Positions 1-8,228 of a stretch of DNA of 13,650 nucleotides are shown here, in pieces. This stretch comes from an uncultured Gammaproteobacteria bacterium (lineage in GTDB: Bacteria > Pseudomonadota > Gammaproteobacteria > Pseudomonadales > UBA5518). The DNA lies in the NCBI GenBank assembly GCA_903921135.1, contig CAIXOY010000357.1, positions 1 to 13,650 on the forward strand, written 5' to 3'. Position 1 is the first letter of the stretch; every line of letters begins with the position of its first letter. The translations under genes and the position numbers were made by a program. The notes beneath the pieces are model-generated. The model was not told where the DNA came from, searched no databases, and worked only from the letters and a program-made list of their open reading frames with translations.

Positions 1-576
1 CAGGCCGCCCGCCATTCCGCCACCACCTACCGCGGTAATGACGGTCGCACCCGCGGGCATCTCCTCCAGCAACTCCAGCCCCAGCGAGGCGTGACCGGTC
101 ATCAGTGCACTGTCGTCGTAGGGATGGATCAGCGTGAAACCTTCGCGTGCCGCGTGCAATGCCGCATCCTCCGCGATAGAGGCCAGCGACTCCGCGAACA
201 CGATGCGCGCGCCGTAGCCCTGCGTCGCGGCCACCTTGGCGGGATTCGCACTCGGGGTCATCACCACCACCGCGGGACAGCCGAGGCGCCCCGCGGCATA
301 GGCGAGTCCCTGCGCGGCGTTGCCCGACGAGAATGTCAGTACGCCGCCACCGCCCTGGCTGCGATGCTCCTGCACCCGATGCATGAAGCCGCGCGCCTTG
401 AAGGAGCCCGTCTTCTGCAGGTTCTCGAGCTTCAGCAGCACCGGCCGCCCTGCGAGCGCGCTCAACCGCTGCGATGCCACTAGCGGCGTGCGGTGCAGGA
501 ACGGCGCGATCCGCGCGCGCACCGCGTCTAGGCGTTGTCGCAGGGCGCCGTCGCATGCGTTGTCTGTCGACGCCAT
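1..576 (-). CDS. PLP-dependent threonine/serine dehydratase-like enzyme (partial, C-terminus beyond window)
   Basis: The 192 visible codons are the N-terminal part of a fold-type II PLP enzyme of the threonine ammonia-lyase / serine racemase group. Seen: the Schiff-base lysine K60 in KTGSFKARG (residues 55-63), the substrate loop SSGNAAQG (83-90), a typical NPAKVAATQGYGA stretch (111-123) and the glycine-rich phosphate loop GGGGMAGG (184-191). The family eliminates water from hydroxy-amino acids to give a 2-oxo acid and ammonia, or racemises serine; it is cytoplasmic. The ATG at 576 overlaps the TGA of the upstream amidohydrolase (TGATG), so translation is probably coupled; a GGAGG lies about 20 bases upstream, too far to be a standard binding site. 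It is the third gene of a minus-strand operon. The C-terminal half is missing, so I cannot tell whether an ACT regulatory domain follows, nor separate L-threonine dehydratase, serine racemase or a D-specific relative. Family assignment is firm; substrate is unknown. Confidence 0.88.
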   Translation of the reverse strand, partial: MASTDNACDGALRQRLDAVRARIAPFLHRTPLVASQRLSALAGRPVLLKLENLQKTGSFKARGFMHRVQEHRSQGGGGVLTFSSGNAAQGLAYAAGRLGCPAVVVMTPSANPAKVAATQGYGARIVFAESLASIAEDAALHAAREGFTLIHPYDDSALMTGHASLGLELLEEMPAGATVITAVGGGGMAGGL

Positions 577-1751
577 CAACGTGCTGATGCAAGTGCCTCC
601 TCTGCCAACGCGACCCAGTAGCTCGCGCCGAGCGGGATGATCGCATCGTTGAAGTCGTATTCGGGGTGGTGGACCATGCAGCCGCCACGCTCGCCACCCT
701 GGCCGATCAACACGTAGCAACCCGGGCGCGCCTGCAGCATGAAGGCGAAATCCTCCGCCCCCATCGATGGCGTCACGGCGGCATTCACGGCCTCGCTGCC
801 CACGAGTGTCGCGGCGACACGCGCGGCGAGCGCCGTCTCTTCCGGCGTGTTGACCAGCGGGGGAAATCCGTTCGGCAGGAACGCGACCTCGGCATCGCCG
901 CCGTTTCCGGTTGCAATGCCGCGCGCCACGGCCGTGATGCGCGCGCGGAGCAGTTCGCCGACCTCGTGGAGGAAATAACGCAGGGTTCCGCCCAGCGTCG
1001 CCTTCGCGGGGATCACATTGAAGGCCTCCCCGCCGCTCGTGCGGGTAACGCTCAGCACCGCCGTGGCCATCGGATCGACGTTCCGCGACACGATGCCCTG
1101 CAGGGCCACCACGATCTGCGCCGCCGTGAGCACCGGATCGACGGTGGTGTGCGGGAACGCCGCGTGGCCGCCGCGTCCGTGCACCGCCACCTCGAACATC
1201 TGTGCGGCTGCCATCATCGGCCCCGATTGCATGCCAAAGTGGCCGATCGGCAGCATCGGGTCGTTGTGCATGCCGAAGACCGCCGACACCGGGAAACGCT
1301 CGAACAGGCCGTCGGCGATCATCGCGGCCCCGCCGGCGCCGCCTTCCTCGGCGGGCTGGAAGATGAAGTGCACCGTGCCGTCGAACCGGCCATGCCGCGC
1401 AAGTGCCCGCGCCGCGCCGAGCAGCATGATCGTGTGGCCATCGTGCCCGCAGCCATGGAACTTCCCGGCGTCCACCGATCTGTGCGGGATATCCCCGAGT
1501 TCCTGCATGGCGAGCGCGTCCATGTCGGCGCGCAGTCCGATCGCGCGATCGCTGCTGCCGCGGCGAAGCGTTCCCACCACGCCCGTCCTGCCGATCGCCG
1601 TGTGCACCTCTAGCCCCAGCGTCGCGAGTTCCTGCGCCACGAAGGCTGCGGTGCGGTGCTCTTCGTAGCCGAGTTCCGGGTGGCGATGGAGGTCCTGTCG
1701 CCATGCCGAGAGCAGCGCGTGATCGGCGAGGATCGTGGGGTGGATGTTCAT
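576..1751 (-). CDS. M20D family amidohydrolase (hippurate hydrolase / N-acyl-amino acid amidohydrolase type)
   Basis: A 391-residue protein, the usual length for M20D metallo-amidohydrolases, which cleave N-acyl or N-aroyl amino acids and related amides in the cytoplasm. Seen: HRHPELGYEE (22-31), GLRADMDALAMQE (72-84), FHGCGHDGHT (98-107), FQPAEEGG (131-138), MHNDP (161-165), the dimerisation-domain GRGGHAAFPH (192-201), GAEDFAFM (331-338) and a C-terminal MVHHPEYDFND. By family knowledge the two metals would be held by C101, H103, E135/E136, H162 and H361 or H362; all are present, so it should be active. I place the start at ATG 1751. The frame stays open to 1808, but that extension overlaps the upstream gene and the family motifs begin soon after MNIHP. 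The upstream serine hydrolase ends 17 bases before, with a weak GGAA in the gap; the downstream PLP gene overlaps by one base. Likely role: releasing an amino acid from an acyl or amide conjugate. The substrate (hippurate-like, N-acyl or indole-amino acid) is not readable. Confidence 0.93.
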   Translation of the reverse strand: MNIHPTILADHALLSAWRQDLHRHPELGYEEHRTAAFVAQELATLGLEVHTAIGRTGVVGTLRRGSSDRAIGLRADMDALAMQELGDIPHRSVDAGKFHGCGHDGHTIMLLGAARALARHGRFDGTVHFIFQPAEEGGAGGAAMIADGLFERFPVSAVFGMHNDPMLPIGHFGMQSGPMMAAAQMFEVAVHGRGGHAAFPHTTVDPVLTAAQIVVALQGIVSRNVDPMATAVLSVTRTSGGEAFNVIPAKATLGGTLRYFLHEVGELLRARITAVARGIATGNGGDAEVAFLPNGFPPLVNTPEETALAARVAATLVGSEAVNAAVTPSMGAEDFAFMLQARPGCYVLIGQGGERGGCMVHHPEYDFNDAIIPLGASYWVALAEEALASAR

Positions 1752-1768
1752 GGGGGATTCCGCATCGG

Positions 1769-3172
1769 TCACAGACGCCGGTATGCCGCGGTGCCCGCAT
1801 GCAGCCACTGCGTGCCCGCCGCCTCGAAGACTGCGAAGGGGCGCACCAGACGGGTGGGTTGCGGGTCGGGTATGCCGACCATCGCATCGGGTCCGTCGAC
1901 GAAGAACTGCCCCTCGCCCCTCGGATGCAGTTCTGCGGTCTGCACGAGGGTTTTTGACAATGGATTGGCCGAGAGGGGCTGCAGCGACATCTGCATCCCG
2001 TCGCCCGCGGGGTTCAGGTCAAAGCGCACGTGACCGTCGCTGTAACTGCCCGCCATCGCCGCGAGATCCCCGGCCGGAGCCGTCGGCGGTGCACCCGGTT
2101 CCCACACGTCACAGAGTTCCGTGAAGATCGCCGAAAACAGGTCCTCGTAGAGTGGCAGGCCGTGGCGGCAGTTCACCAGCAGGGCCGCGGCCACCCGCCG
2201 CTCCGGATGGATGCGAAGGAAGGCGAGCGTGCTCGCCGTGGCGCCGTCATGCCCGACGATGCGCGTGCCGCACCAGTCGTAGAGTCCCCATCCCAACCCG
2301 AAACCCGCGTTCAGAAAAGACACCGGCGATACCACGGTCCGCGTCTGCATGGCCTTTACGATCGACTGCGACAGATAGCGCGAACCATCCCGGGCGGTTC
2401 CGCCATCGATGTGCATGCCGGCGAACAGCACGAGGTCACGCGCGCGGCCGCAGGGTGTGGATCCTGCGGACATATGGCCCGGGAAGAGGAACGGATTCGG
2501 ATCTGGCATCCAGTCTCCGGACGCGGGATCGAGCAGATGTCCCACCGCGTAGCGCCCGCGCAGCGCCTGCTCCGGTAGCGTCACCACTCCGTGCATGCCC
2601 AGCGGCCGGGCAAGATCCTGCACCAGTGCCGCGTGCCAGGGCTTTTCCAGCAGACGCTCGGTGAGTCGACCGAGCAGCACCATGCCGCTGTTGCAGTAGG
2701 AGAGCAGGGCGCCGGTGGGGTGGTACTGTGGCCGGCCGGTCAGCAGTGCGACCTGTTTCGCCAGTGTGTCCTCGTTGCGGCCGGTGTCGATGAATACGGT
2801 GCCCACAAGGCCGGAGGTATGGTTCAGGCAATGGCGAACGGTAACGGCTTCGCGGACGGCGGGGTCCGGTGGCGAGAACTCGGGGACATAGCGGGCGATC
2901 GGCGCGTCGAGATCGACCGCCCCTTGGTCGATCAGCAGCGACACGAGGGTCGCAGTCAGCGTCTTCGTCACCGAACCGAAGTGGAAAACGGTGTCAGGCG
3001 TGGCCTCGATCCGGGCTGCACGGTTGGCCCAGCCAGCCGCCGCCTCGTGGATCCGGCCGTTTTCCAGCACGGCGATCGACGCCCCCGGCAGACGGTGCCG
3101 CGCGATGCCGTCGCGCAGCAAGGAGTCCAGTCGCTCGCAGACGGACGGCACGGATGGGGAATCGATATGCAT
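1769..3172 (-). CDS. Serine hydrolase of the beta-lactamase / S12 peptidase family, cytoplasmic
   Basis: With the ATG at 3172 this is 467 residues. The frame continues upstream to a TTG at 3241, but the paralogue at 12566 begins at the matching place (MHI here, MHQ there), so I prefer 3172; only a weak GGTGG precedes it. Active-site motifs of the class C beta-lactamase/S12 fold are visible: S67-V-T-K70, Y159-C-N161 and H308-D-G310 in place of KTG. A C-terminal part from about residue 365 (AMAGSYSDG and on) looks like the lipocalin-like tail seen in many such hydrolases. No signal peptide or lipobox is visible, so it is probably cytoplasmic, which argues against an antibiotic-resistance beta-lactamase. 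Relatives include esterases, D-aminopeptidases and 6-aminohexanoate-dimer hydrolases. It leads the minus-strand operon with the amidohydrolase and PLP dehydratase and is divergent from the dipeptidase-like gene across a palindromic site. The fold is certain, the substrate unknown. Confidence 0.92.
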   Translation of the reverse strand: MHIDSPSVPSVCERLDSLLRDGIARHRLPGASIAVLENGRIHEAAAGWANRAARIEATPDTVFHFGSVTKTLTATLVSLLIDQGAVDLDAPIARYVPEFSPPDPAVREAVTVRHCLNHTSGLVGTVFIDTGRNEDTLAKQVALLTGRPQYHPTGALLSYCNSGMVLLGRLTERLLEKPWHAALVQDLARPLGMHGVVTLPEQALRGRYAVGHLLDPASGDWMPDPNPFLFPGHMSAGSTPCGRARDLVLFAGMHIDGGTARDGSRYLSQSIVKAMQTRTVVSPVSFLNAGFGLGWGLYDWCGTRIVGHDGATASTLAFLRIHPERRVAAALLVNCRHGLPLYEDLFSAIFTELCDVWEPGAPPTAPAGDLAAMAGSYSDGHVRFDLNPAGDGMQMSLQPLSANPLSKTLVQTAELHPRGEGQFFVDGPDAMVGIPDPQPTRLVRPFAVFEAAGTQWLHAGTAAYRRL

Positions 3173-3234
3173 GCCAGTCGCCACCGTCGCTCGCATCCAC
3201 CGAAGTGCCCGAACTGTCCGGGAATCAGAAAATG

Positions 3235-3263
3235 TTGTCAATAGCTTTATAACATGTCATAAG
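3235..3263 (+). promoter_or_regulatory. Candidate promoter for the eight-gene plus-strand operon
   Basis: TTGTCA at 3235-3240 matches the -35 consensus at five of six positions. After a 17-base spacer comes CATAAG at 3258-3263, which matches the -10 consensus only at its central ATAA. A start near 3270 would leave about 20 bases of leader before the ATG at 3290. The palindrome at 3247-3262 fills the spacer and overlaps the -10, a typical place for a repressor. On the opposite strand TTGACA (3241-3236) and TATAAA (within 3245-3251) offer possible elements for the divergent hydrolase operon, but not as a well-spaced pair. This is inferred from consensus matching only. Confidence 0.4.
3247..3262. 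promoter_or_regulatory. Putative operator: 16-bp near-perfect palindrome TTATAACATGTCATAA
   Basis: The site is symmetric about ACATGT, with seven of eight base pairs complementary; only 3251/3258 fail. It lies in the 117-base gap between the divergent serine hydrolase and dipeptidase-like genes, 75 bases from the hydrolase start and 28 from the dipeptidase start. The core TTTATAACATGTCA (3246-3259) recurs exactly at 12439-12452 in the other divergent gap. An AT-rich palindrome in such GC-rich DNA, repeated between related genes, is best explained as a binding site for a dimeric regulator. A GntR/FadR-like protein is one guess; no regulator gene is in the window. Confidence 0.65.
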
Positions 3264-3289
3264 GGTGGCGTACAAATGGTGCCAACCCG

Positions 3290-4309
3290 ATGATCACCCA
3301 TTCAGACCCTTCGATCGAGCCGTCTGCGATCGCGCTGCACAGCGACGCCCTCGTCTGCGATTTCACCGTGCCCTTCGCGGACATCGGTGACCCGCGCCGG
3401 AAGCGCGCCCTGTTACCCCGGTATGCCGCCAGCGGCGTCGACTGCGTGTCTCTCAGCGTCAGCGGAGACACGGGGCAGGCCGCCGACACGCTGAAAACGA
3501 TCGCGCGCGAGCGTGCCCGTATCGCCGCCGAGCCGGAGCGCTATCTGCTCGCCGCGAACGTTGCCGATATCCGCCGCGCGCATCAGGAGGGCCGGCTCGC
3601 GGTGGTGTTCAACTTCCAGGGCACCGATCCGCTGGAGGGAAGTCTGGAGCTGGTCGAGGCCTACTACGCGCTCGGCGTGCGGCACATGGGGCTTGCCTAC
3701 AACCTGCGCAACCGCGTCGGCGACGGTTGCTTCGAACCGAACGATGCCGGGCTCTCGCTCTTCGGCCGCAAACTCATTGCGCAGATGAACCGCTGCGGCA
3801 TGCTGATCGACGGCTCACACGCGGGCGTGCGTACCAGCCTGCACGCCATGGAGCTCTCCTCGGCACCGGTGATCTTCTCGCACGCGAATCCGGCCGGGCT
3901 CTGTCCCCACCCCCGCAACCTGAGCGACGAGCAGATCCGGGCCTGTGCTGCCACTGGTGGTGTCGTCGGCATCCTCGGGATCTCCAACATGCTGGGCACA
4001 GACGGCGACGTCTCGCCCGAGCGTATCGCCACGCACGTGGACTACTGCGTGCAGCTGGTCGGCATAGAACACGTGGGGCTAGCACTCGACTGCGTCTACG
4101 ACCCGGCAGGCACGTACCAGTGGGCACTTGCACAGGCGGGAGGCGAACTGCCGAAGTCGGGCAACTACCGTGCCGATATGCCGCTCGCGGAGCCGGAGTG
4201 CTACCCCGGGATAACGCAGGCACTGCTCGCACGCGGCTACACGCCGGCACAGGTGCGCGCGGTGTTGGGTGAAAACTGGCTGCGCGTCGGCGCGGCGGTG
4301 TGGAAGTGA
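3290..4309 (+). CDS. M19 (renal/membrane dipeptidase) family protein with altered metal site
   Basis: The protein has 339 residues, close to the family's usual length. Family landmarks: GVRHMGLAYNLRN (129-141), VGDGCFEPNDAGLS (143-156), LIDGSH (172-177), IFSHANP (195-201), PHPRNLSD (206-213), HVGLALD (261-267) and C-terminal GENWLRVG. H177, H198, R209 and D267 occupy the places of known metal-binding or catalytic residues. The N-terminal HxD pair of classical dipeptidases is absent, however: the region reads CDFTVPF (23-29). The glutamate that bridges the two zincs is replaced by Q110 in FNFQGTD. From memory, a bacterial M19 subfamily with an FQ-type motif and a GDGCxExxDAGLS signature shares this pattern; its reaction is unknown to me. 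There is no signal peptide. The ATG at 3290 has no convincing ribosome binding site, and alternative upstream starts are out of frame. It is first in the plus-strand operon, seven bases before the OCD gene. It might be a dipeptidase with one metal or a different hydrolase; do not assume dipeptidase activity. Confidence 0.88.
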   Translation: MITHSDPSIEPSAIALHSDALVCDFTVPFADIGDPRRKRALLPRYAASGVDCVSLSVSGDTGQAADTLKTIARERARIAAEPERYLLAANVADIRRAHQEGRLAVVFNFQGTDPLEGSLELVEAYYALGVRHMGLAYNLRNRVGDGCFEPNDAGLSLFGRKLIAQMNRCGMLIDGSHAGVRTSLHAMELSSAPVIFSHANPAGLCPHPRNLSDEQIRACAATGGVVGILGISNMLGTDGDVSPERIATHVDYCVQLVGIEHVGLALDCVYDPAGTYQWALAQAGGELPKSGNYRADMPLAEPECYPGITQALLARGYTPAQVRAVLGENWLRVGAAVWK

Positions 4310-4316
4310 GGTCTCC

Positions 4317-5300
4317 ATGAGTCTGCGCATCATCGACAGCACCGCCGTTCGCCAGGCGCTGCCCATGGCTGACTGCATCGACCAGATGGCGCTCGCCATG
4401 CGTGCGATATCGCTCGGCGAGGTCACCATGCCCTCGCGGCAGGTAATCCCGCTCGCGGACGGTTCCGGGTTTCTCGGTCTCATGCCGGGCAGTGCGCGGC
4501 AACCGCCGGCGCACGGCATCAAGGTGCTGACCATCTGCCCGCGGAACGCGGCCTCGGGCCGACCCGTAATACAGGGCATGCTCGTGGTGTTCGATCCCGA
4601 GACCGGCGCACCGGCTGCCGTGATCGACGCCGCTACCGTCACGGCGATCCGCACGGCGGCCGTCTCGGGACTCGCCACGCGGCTCCTCGCCCGGGAGGAA
4701 TCCCGCGTGCTCGCGCTGATTGGCAGCGGCGTGCAGGCCGAAAGCCATCTCGAGGCAATCTGCGCCGTTCGCAGCATCACGCAGGTGCGGGTCTGGAACC
4801 GCACCCGTGCAACTGCCGAGGCATTCTGCGCGAGGCACGATGGGCGCTTCGGCTGCCGGGTGGAGATGGCAGACACCGCCTCAGCCGCCGTGGCGGGAGC
4901 CGACATCGTCTGCACGGTCACGGCGGCGGCGGAACCCGTGCTGCGTGGCGACTGGATCGCACCCGGCACGCACCTGAACCTGGTCGGCTCGCACGACGCG
5001 CGTCACCGCGAAGTCGACGAGGCGCTGATCGCGCGCGCGATGCTCGTCGTCGACCATCGCGGGTTCGCCGAGACCCAGGCGGGCGAGATCGTGGCAGCGC
5101 TCGAAGCGGGAATCATCCGCGCGGATCACATCCGTGCCGAACTCGGGGATCTGGTGGCGCACGACGCACTACCGCGCCGATCGGCCGCGGACATCACAGT
5201 GTTCAAGTCGCTCGGCCTTGTCGCTCAGGATCTCTACGCCGCGGAGCTCGTGCTGCGCAACGCGGCGGCCAGCGGCCTTGGCACCCGTTGCCCGTTCTGA
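4317..5300 (+). CDS. Ornithine cyclodeaminase / mu-crystallin family protein (first of two)
   Basis: A 327-residue NAD(P)-dependent enzyme of the family that includes ornithine cyclodeaminase, bacterial alanine dehydrogenase of the archaeal type and ketimine (pyrroline-carboxylate) reductases. Seen: R41 after MPS and K69 in GIKVLTICP, both expected to hold substrate; RTAAVSGLAT (112-121); the nucleotide-binding GSGVQA (136-141) with a following Rossmann strand VRVWNRT; and a GSHDARHREVD segment (224-234) carrying the likely catalytic aspartate D227. The start is ATG 4317 because GAGG lies six bases upstream; the open frame reaches back to 4269 but overlaps the dipeptidase-like gene. The next gene begins seven bases after the stop. 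Being next to a DadA-like flavoenzyme, it might reduce or cyclise an imino or oxo acid, or convert ornithine to proline. The family is clear, the substrate is not. Confidence 0.92.
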   Translation: MSLRIIDSTAVRQALPMADCIDQMALAMRAISLGEVTMPSRQVIPLADGSGFLGLMPGSARQPPAHGIKVLTICPRNAASGRPVIQGMLVVFDPETGAPAAVIDAATVTAIRTAAVSGLATRLLAREESRVLALIGSGVQAESHLEAICAVRSITQVRVWNRTRATAEAFCARHDGRFGCRVEMADTASAAVAGADIVCTVTAAAEPVLRGDWIAPGTHLNLVGSHDARHREVDEALIARAMLVVDHRGFAETQAGEIVAALEAGIIRADHIRAELGDLVAHDALPRRSAADITVFKSLGLVAQDLYAAELVLRNAAASGLGTRCPF

Positions 5301-5307
5301 AAGCTGC

Positions 5308-6870
5308 ATGTACCTCGTCCAGTCCCTCCGACGTGCCGCGCAGGTCTCGCCCGAGGGGCTGGTCACGGTGTGGGGAAACCGGCGATGCACCTACGCGGGC
5401 CTCGAAGCACGCGTCGCGCGCTTTGCGGGCGCACTGCGCGCCATGCATGTGCAGGAAGGCGCCCGCGTGGCCATCCTGGCCAGCAACTCCGACCGCTACG
5501 TCGAGCTTTACCACGCGCTGCCGTGGGCCGGTGTCGTGGCGGTACCGTTGAATCATCGCTGGTCGAGGGCGGAGCTTGCCTATGCCCTGCGGGATGCCGG
5601 CGCCGAACTGCTGATCTTGGACCACGCCTTCCTGGAGGAGGGGCTCGCATTGCGCGACGAGGTAGCGCAGTTGCAGTGCCTGATCGTCATGCAGGACGGA
5701 GTGCAGGATCCGCTGCCTGAGGGCATGCTCGACTACGACACCCTGGTGTCCTCCGGTACTGCGATAGAACCGATTCGTCGCGACCCCGGCGCACCGTACG
5801 GCATCTTCTACACCGGCGGCACCACGGGCGACCCGAAGGGCGTGCTGCTCTCGACACACGGGCTCTGGCACAACGTCATGCTGCTGCAGCGCGAGTTCGA
5901 CTTCCGCCGCGGCGATGCGCTGGTGCTCGCCCTGCCGCTCTTCCATCTCGCGGCGGGCGCCAACCTGCTCGCGCTCGTCGGCGCTGCCGGCTGCGCCGTC
6001 ATCCTGCCCGGTTTCGAGCCCGGCGCGGTGCTGGCCGCGATGGCCCGCGAACGTGCCCAGCATCTGGCGCTGGTGCCCACCATGCTGCGTGCGCTGATCG
6101 ATCACCCGGACATCGCGGGCACGGACACACGCAGCCTGCGCCGGATCAACTACGGCGCGGCACCGGTGACGCCCGCGCTGCTCGCGCGGCTTCGTACTGC
6201 GCTGCCGCGCGTCGAACTGGTACAGGCCTTTGGCCAGACGGAGATGTCGCCGGTCGTGAGCATCCTGCCCCCGGCCTGCCACATTGGCGACGACCCCCAC
6301 GGGCGCCTCGGCAGTGTTGGCCAGGCGGTAGCGGGCACCGAATTGCGCATCATCGATCGTGACGGACGGGAACTGCCGCACGGTACAGTGGGCGAAATCG
6401 CAGCGCGGGGCCCCGGCACCATGCTCGGTTACTGGAACAAACCCGAGCAGACCGCAGCGACGCTGGTGGATGGCTGGGTGCGCATGGGTGACGCAGGTTT
6501 TCTCGATGCCGACGGCTACCTGCATCTGGTCGACCGTGTGAAGGACATGATCATTTCGGGCGGCGAGAACGTGTATTCGATCGAGGTGGAACGCGCGCTC
6601 GCGAGCCATCCTGCGGTCTCGGCCTGCGCGGTGATCGGCGTGCCGGATGCGCAATGGGGAGAACGCGTGCACGCAGTGGTGGTGCCACAGGAGGGTACGG
6701 CACCGACGCTCGCGGAACTGCGCGATCATTGCCGTACCGCCATTGCCGGCTACAAATGTCCTCGGAGCCTCGACCTGGTAGCGGCCTTGCCGCTATCGGC
6801 AGCGGGTAAAGTGTTGAAGACCGAGCTCCGGCGCCCCTACTGGGCCGGCCACGGGAAGGAGATCGCCTGA
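5308..6870 (+). CDS. AMP-forming acyl-CoA synthetase (ANL superfamily)
   Basis: A 520-residue adenylate-forming enzyme that would activate a carboxylic acid to its acyl-CoA with ATP. Motifs in order: the ATP loop YTGGTTGDPKG (168-178), NYGAAPV (281-287), FGQTE (308-312), GYWNKPE (374-380), GDAGFLDADGYL (394-405) with D395, the hinge DRVKDMIISGGENVY (409-423) and the catalytic C-terminal lysine K501 in AAGKVLK. It is complete and should be active. The start at ATG 5308 lies seven bases after the upstream stop with a weak GAAAG; the frame runs upstream to 5134 but only over the OCD gene in another frame. It resembles medium/long-chain and branched or cyclic acid ligases of catabolic clusters, but chain length cannot be read by eye. 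In this operon it is the entry step for the beta-oxidation-like genes that follow. It is unlikely to be an amino-acid-activating peptide synthetase, as no carrier domain is present. Confidence 0.94.
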   Translation: MYLVQSLRRAAQVSPEGLVTVWGNRRCTYAGLEARVARFAGALRAMHVQEGARVAILASNSDRYVELYHALPWAGVVAVPLNHRWSRAELAYALRDAGAELLILDHAFLEEGLALRDEVAQLQCLIVMQDGVQDPLPEGMLDYDTLVSSGTAIEPIRRDPGAPYGIFYTGGTTGDPKGVLLSTHGLWHNVMLLQREFDFRRGDALVLALPLFHLAAGANLLALVGAAGCAVILPGFEPGAVLAAMARERAQHLALVPTMLRALIDHPDIAGTDTRSLRRINYGAAPVTPALLARLRTALPRVELVQAFGQTEMSPVVSILPPACHIGDDPHGRLGSVGQAVAGTELRIIDRDGRELPHGTVGEIAARGPGTMLGYWNKPEQTAATLVDGWVRMGDAGFLDADGYLHLVDRVKDMIISGGENVYSIEVERALASHPAVSACAVIGVPDAQWGERVHAVVVPQEGTAPTLAELRDHCRTAIAGYKCPRSLDLVAALPLSAAGKVLKTELRRPYWAGHGKEIA

Positions 6871-6895
6871 TGCCCGGACCTGCAGGAGACCCCCT

Positions 6896-8161
6896 GTGCA
6901 CGTGACCGTCATCGGGGCCGGTCTGTTGGGACTGTCCAGCGCCTGGTATCTCGCACGGGCCGGTCATCAGGTCACCGTGCTCGAGCGAAACGAGGGCTGC
7001 GCGCTCGAAACCAGCCACGCCAACGCCTGCCTGCTCACGCCAAGCCTGTGCGAACCCTGGGTCGGACCCGGACGTATCCGCGGTTTGCTCGCGGCCTTTG
7101 CCGATCGGGACTCCTCGGTGCGGACGGACCTGCGTGGATTACCGCGCGTGTTGTCCTGGGGGCTTCGTGCCTTGCCGCGCAGTACGCGTGAGCACTACCG
7201 CCGGGGGCTCGGTGCCAATCTCGTGCTCGCGCGCCGCAGCCTCGCGTTGCTCCGTGAGCTCGAGGCCACGTCGCCGCCGGCGGAATTCGACCATGCTTCA
7301 CGCGGGACACTGCTGTGCTTCCGGGATGCGGCAACGCTGCGGCACGCTATCGAGGAACTCCGGGGGCTGGAGGCTTTCGGCGTGCACGGCGATGTGCTCG
7401 ACGGCGCCGGTGCTGCACGCGTGGAGCCGGCGCTGCGGGATGTCGCCGACCACATCGCCGGCGCTATCCATCATCCCGAGGACGAGCACGCCGATCCCTA
7501 CCGCTTCTGCCGGCTCCTCGAAGCGCGCTGTCGCGAGGCAGGCGTGCGTATCGAGTTCGGTGTGTCCGTGGATCGCCTCGAGCGCCGCGGTGCGCGCATC
7601 ACGGGCCTGCACACCACCACCGGCCGGCGCGAGAGCGATCAGGTGGTGCTTGCCGCCGGCAGCGCAAGCACCCGTATTGCACGCAGCGCAGGCCTCGGAG
7701 TCGCGCTCTGTCCGGTGCGGGGCTATTCGCTGACGCTGACGCTGCCTCCGGGGAGGGATCCACTGCGGGTGCCGGTGCTGGACAGCGCCTCCCATTTCTG
7801 TGCGACACCCCTTGGCGAGCGCCTGCGGATATCCGGGTACGCGGAACTCGGCGGCGAGGATACGCGCCTGCGTCCTGATCGCACGGCAGCGCTCTACGCA
7901 GCGGCGCGAGGGCTTTTCCCGACGCTGCTCGAAGCCACGATGCCTGCGTCGCTCTCACCGTGGTGCGGGCTGCGGCCGCTCAGCGCCGACGGCGTACCGC
8001 TGATCGGACCCACCGGCATCGACAACCTGATGCTGAACACGGGGCACGGCACGCTCGGCTGGACGCTCGCACTGGGCTCCGGTCGCCTGTTGGCGGACCT
8101 GCTCTCCGGCGCGGATACCGGACTCCCCCCTGAGCCCTATCTTCCAGGGAGATTCCACTGA
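6896..8161 (+). CDS. FAD-dependent oxidoreductase, D-amino acid dehydrogenase (DadA)-like
   Basis: The 421 residues are close to the length of DadA-type D-amino acid dehydrogenases. The N-terminus has the dinucleotide fold VIGAGLLGLSSAWYLARAG (5-23), ending with acidic E30. SHANACLLTPS (40-50) resembles the second conserved block of the DadA group, and the C-terminus has a WCGLRPLSADGVPLIGPT block and a TGHGTLGWTLALGSG block, typical of the DAO/DadA superfamily. These enzymes oxidise an amine at a carbon next to a carboxylate to an imine, which hydrolyses to an oxo acid and ammonia, usually passing electrons to the membrane quinone pool. The start is GTG 6896, supported by AGGAG at 6883-6887, eight bases away. 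The preceding ligase stop is 25 bases upstream. It is the only flavoprotein in the window. D-amino acid, sarcosine, proline or another secondary amine are all possible substrates; the D-amino acid reading is by overall resemblance. Confidence 0.88.
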   Translation: MHVTVIGAGLLGLSSAWYLARAGHQVTVLERNEGCALETSHANACLLTPSLCEPWVGPGRIRGLLAAFADRDSSVRTDLRGLPRVLSWGLRALPRSTREHYRRGLGANLVLARRSLALLRELEATSPPAEFDHASRGTLLCFRDAATLRHAIEELRGLEAFGVHGDVLDGAGAARVEPALRDVADHIAGAIHHPEDEHADPYRFCRLLEARCREAGVRIEFGVSVDRLERRGARITGLHTTTGRRESDQVVLAAGSASTRIARSAGLGVALCPVRGYSLTLTLPPGRDPLRVPVLDSASHFCATPLGERLRISGYAELGGEDTRLRPDRTAALYAAARGLFPTLLEATMPASLSPWCGLRPLSADGVPLIGPTGIDNLMLNTGHGTLGWTLALGSGRLLADLLSGADTGLPPEPYLPGRFH

Positions 8162-8228
8162 TGCGCCACGCGACGCCTGCAACCCCGCGCACACACCGCG
8201 TTCATTCCATCGAGAGGAGACCACCACG

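Noticed and set aside
1769..3172. Antibiotic-resistance beta-lactamase.
   Set aside because: There is no signal peptide, KTG is replaced by HDG, and it is in an operon with amidohydrolase and dehydratase genes; a metabolic hydrolase is more likely.
5203..6729. Long minus-strand open frame opposite the acyl-CoA synthetase (508 codons).
   Set aside because: It is antisense to a gene with full ANL motifs, has low-complexity Arg/His/Gln-rich composition and no recognisable domain; this is common in GC-rich DNA.
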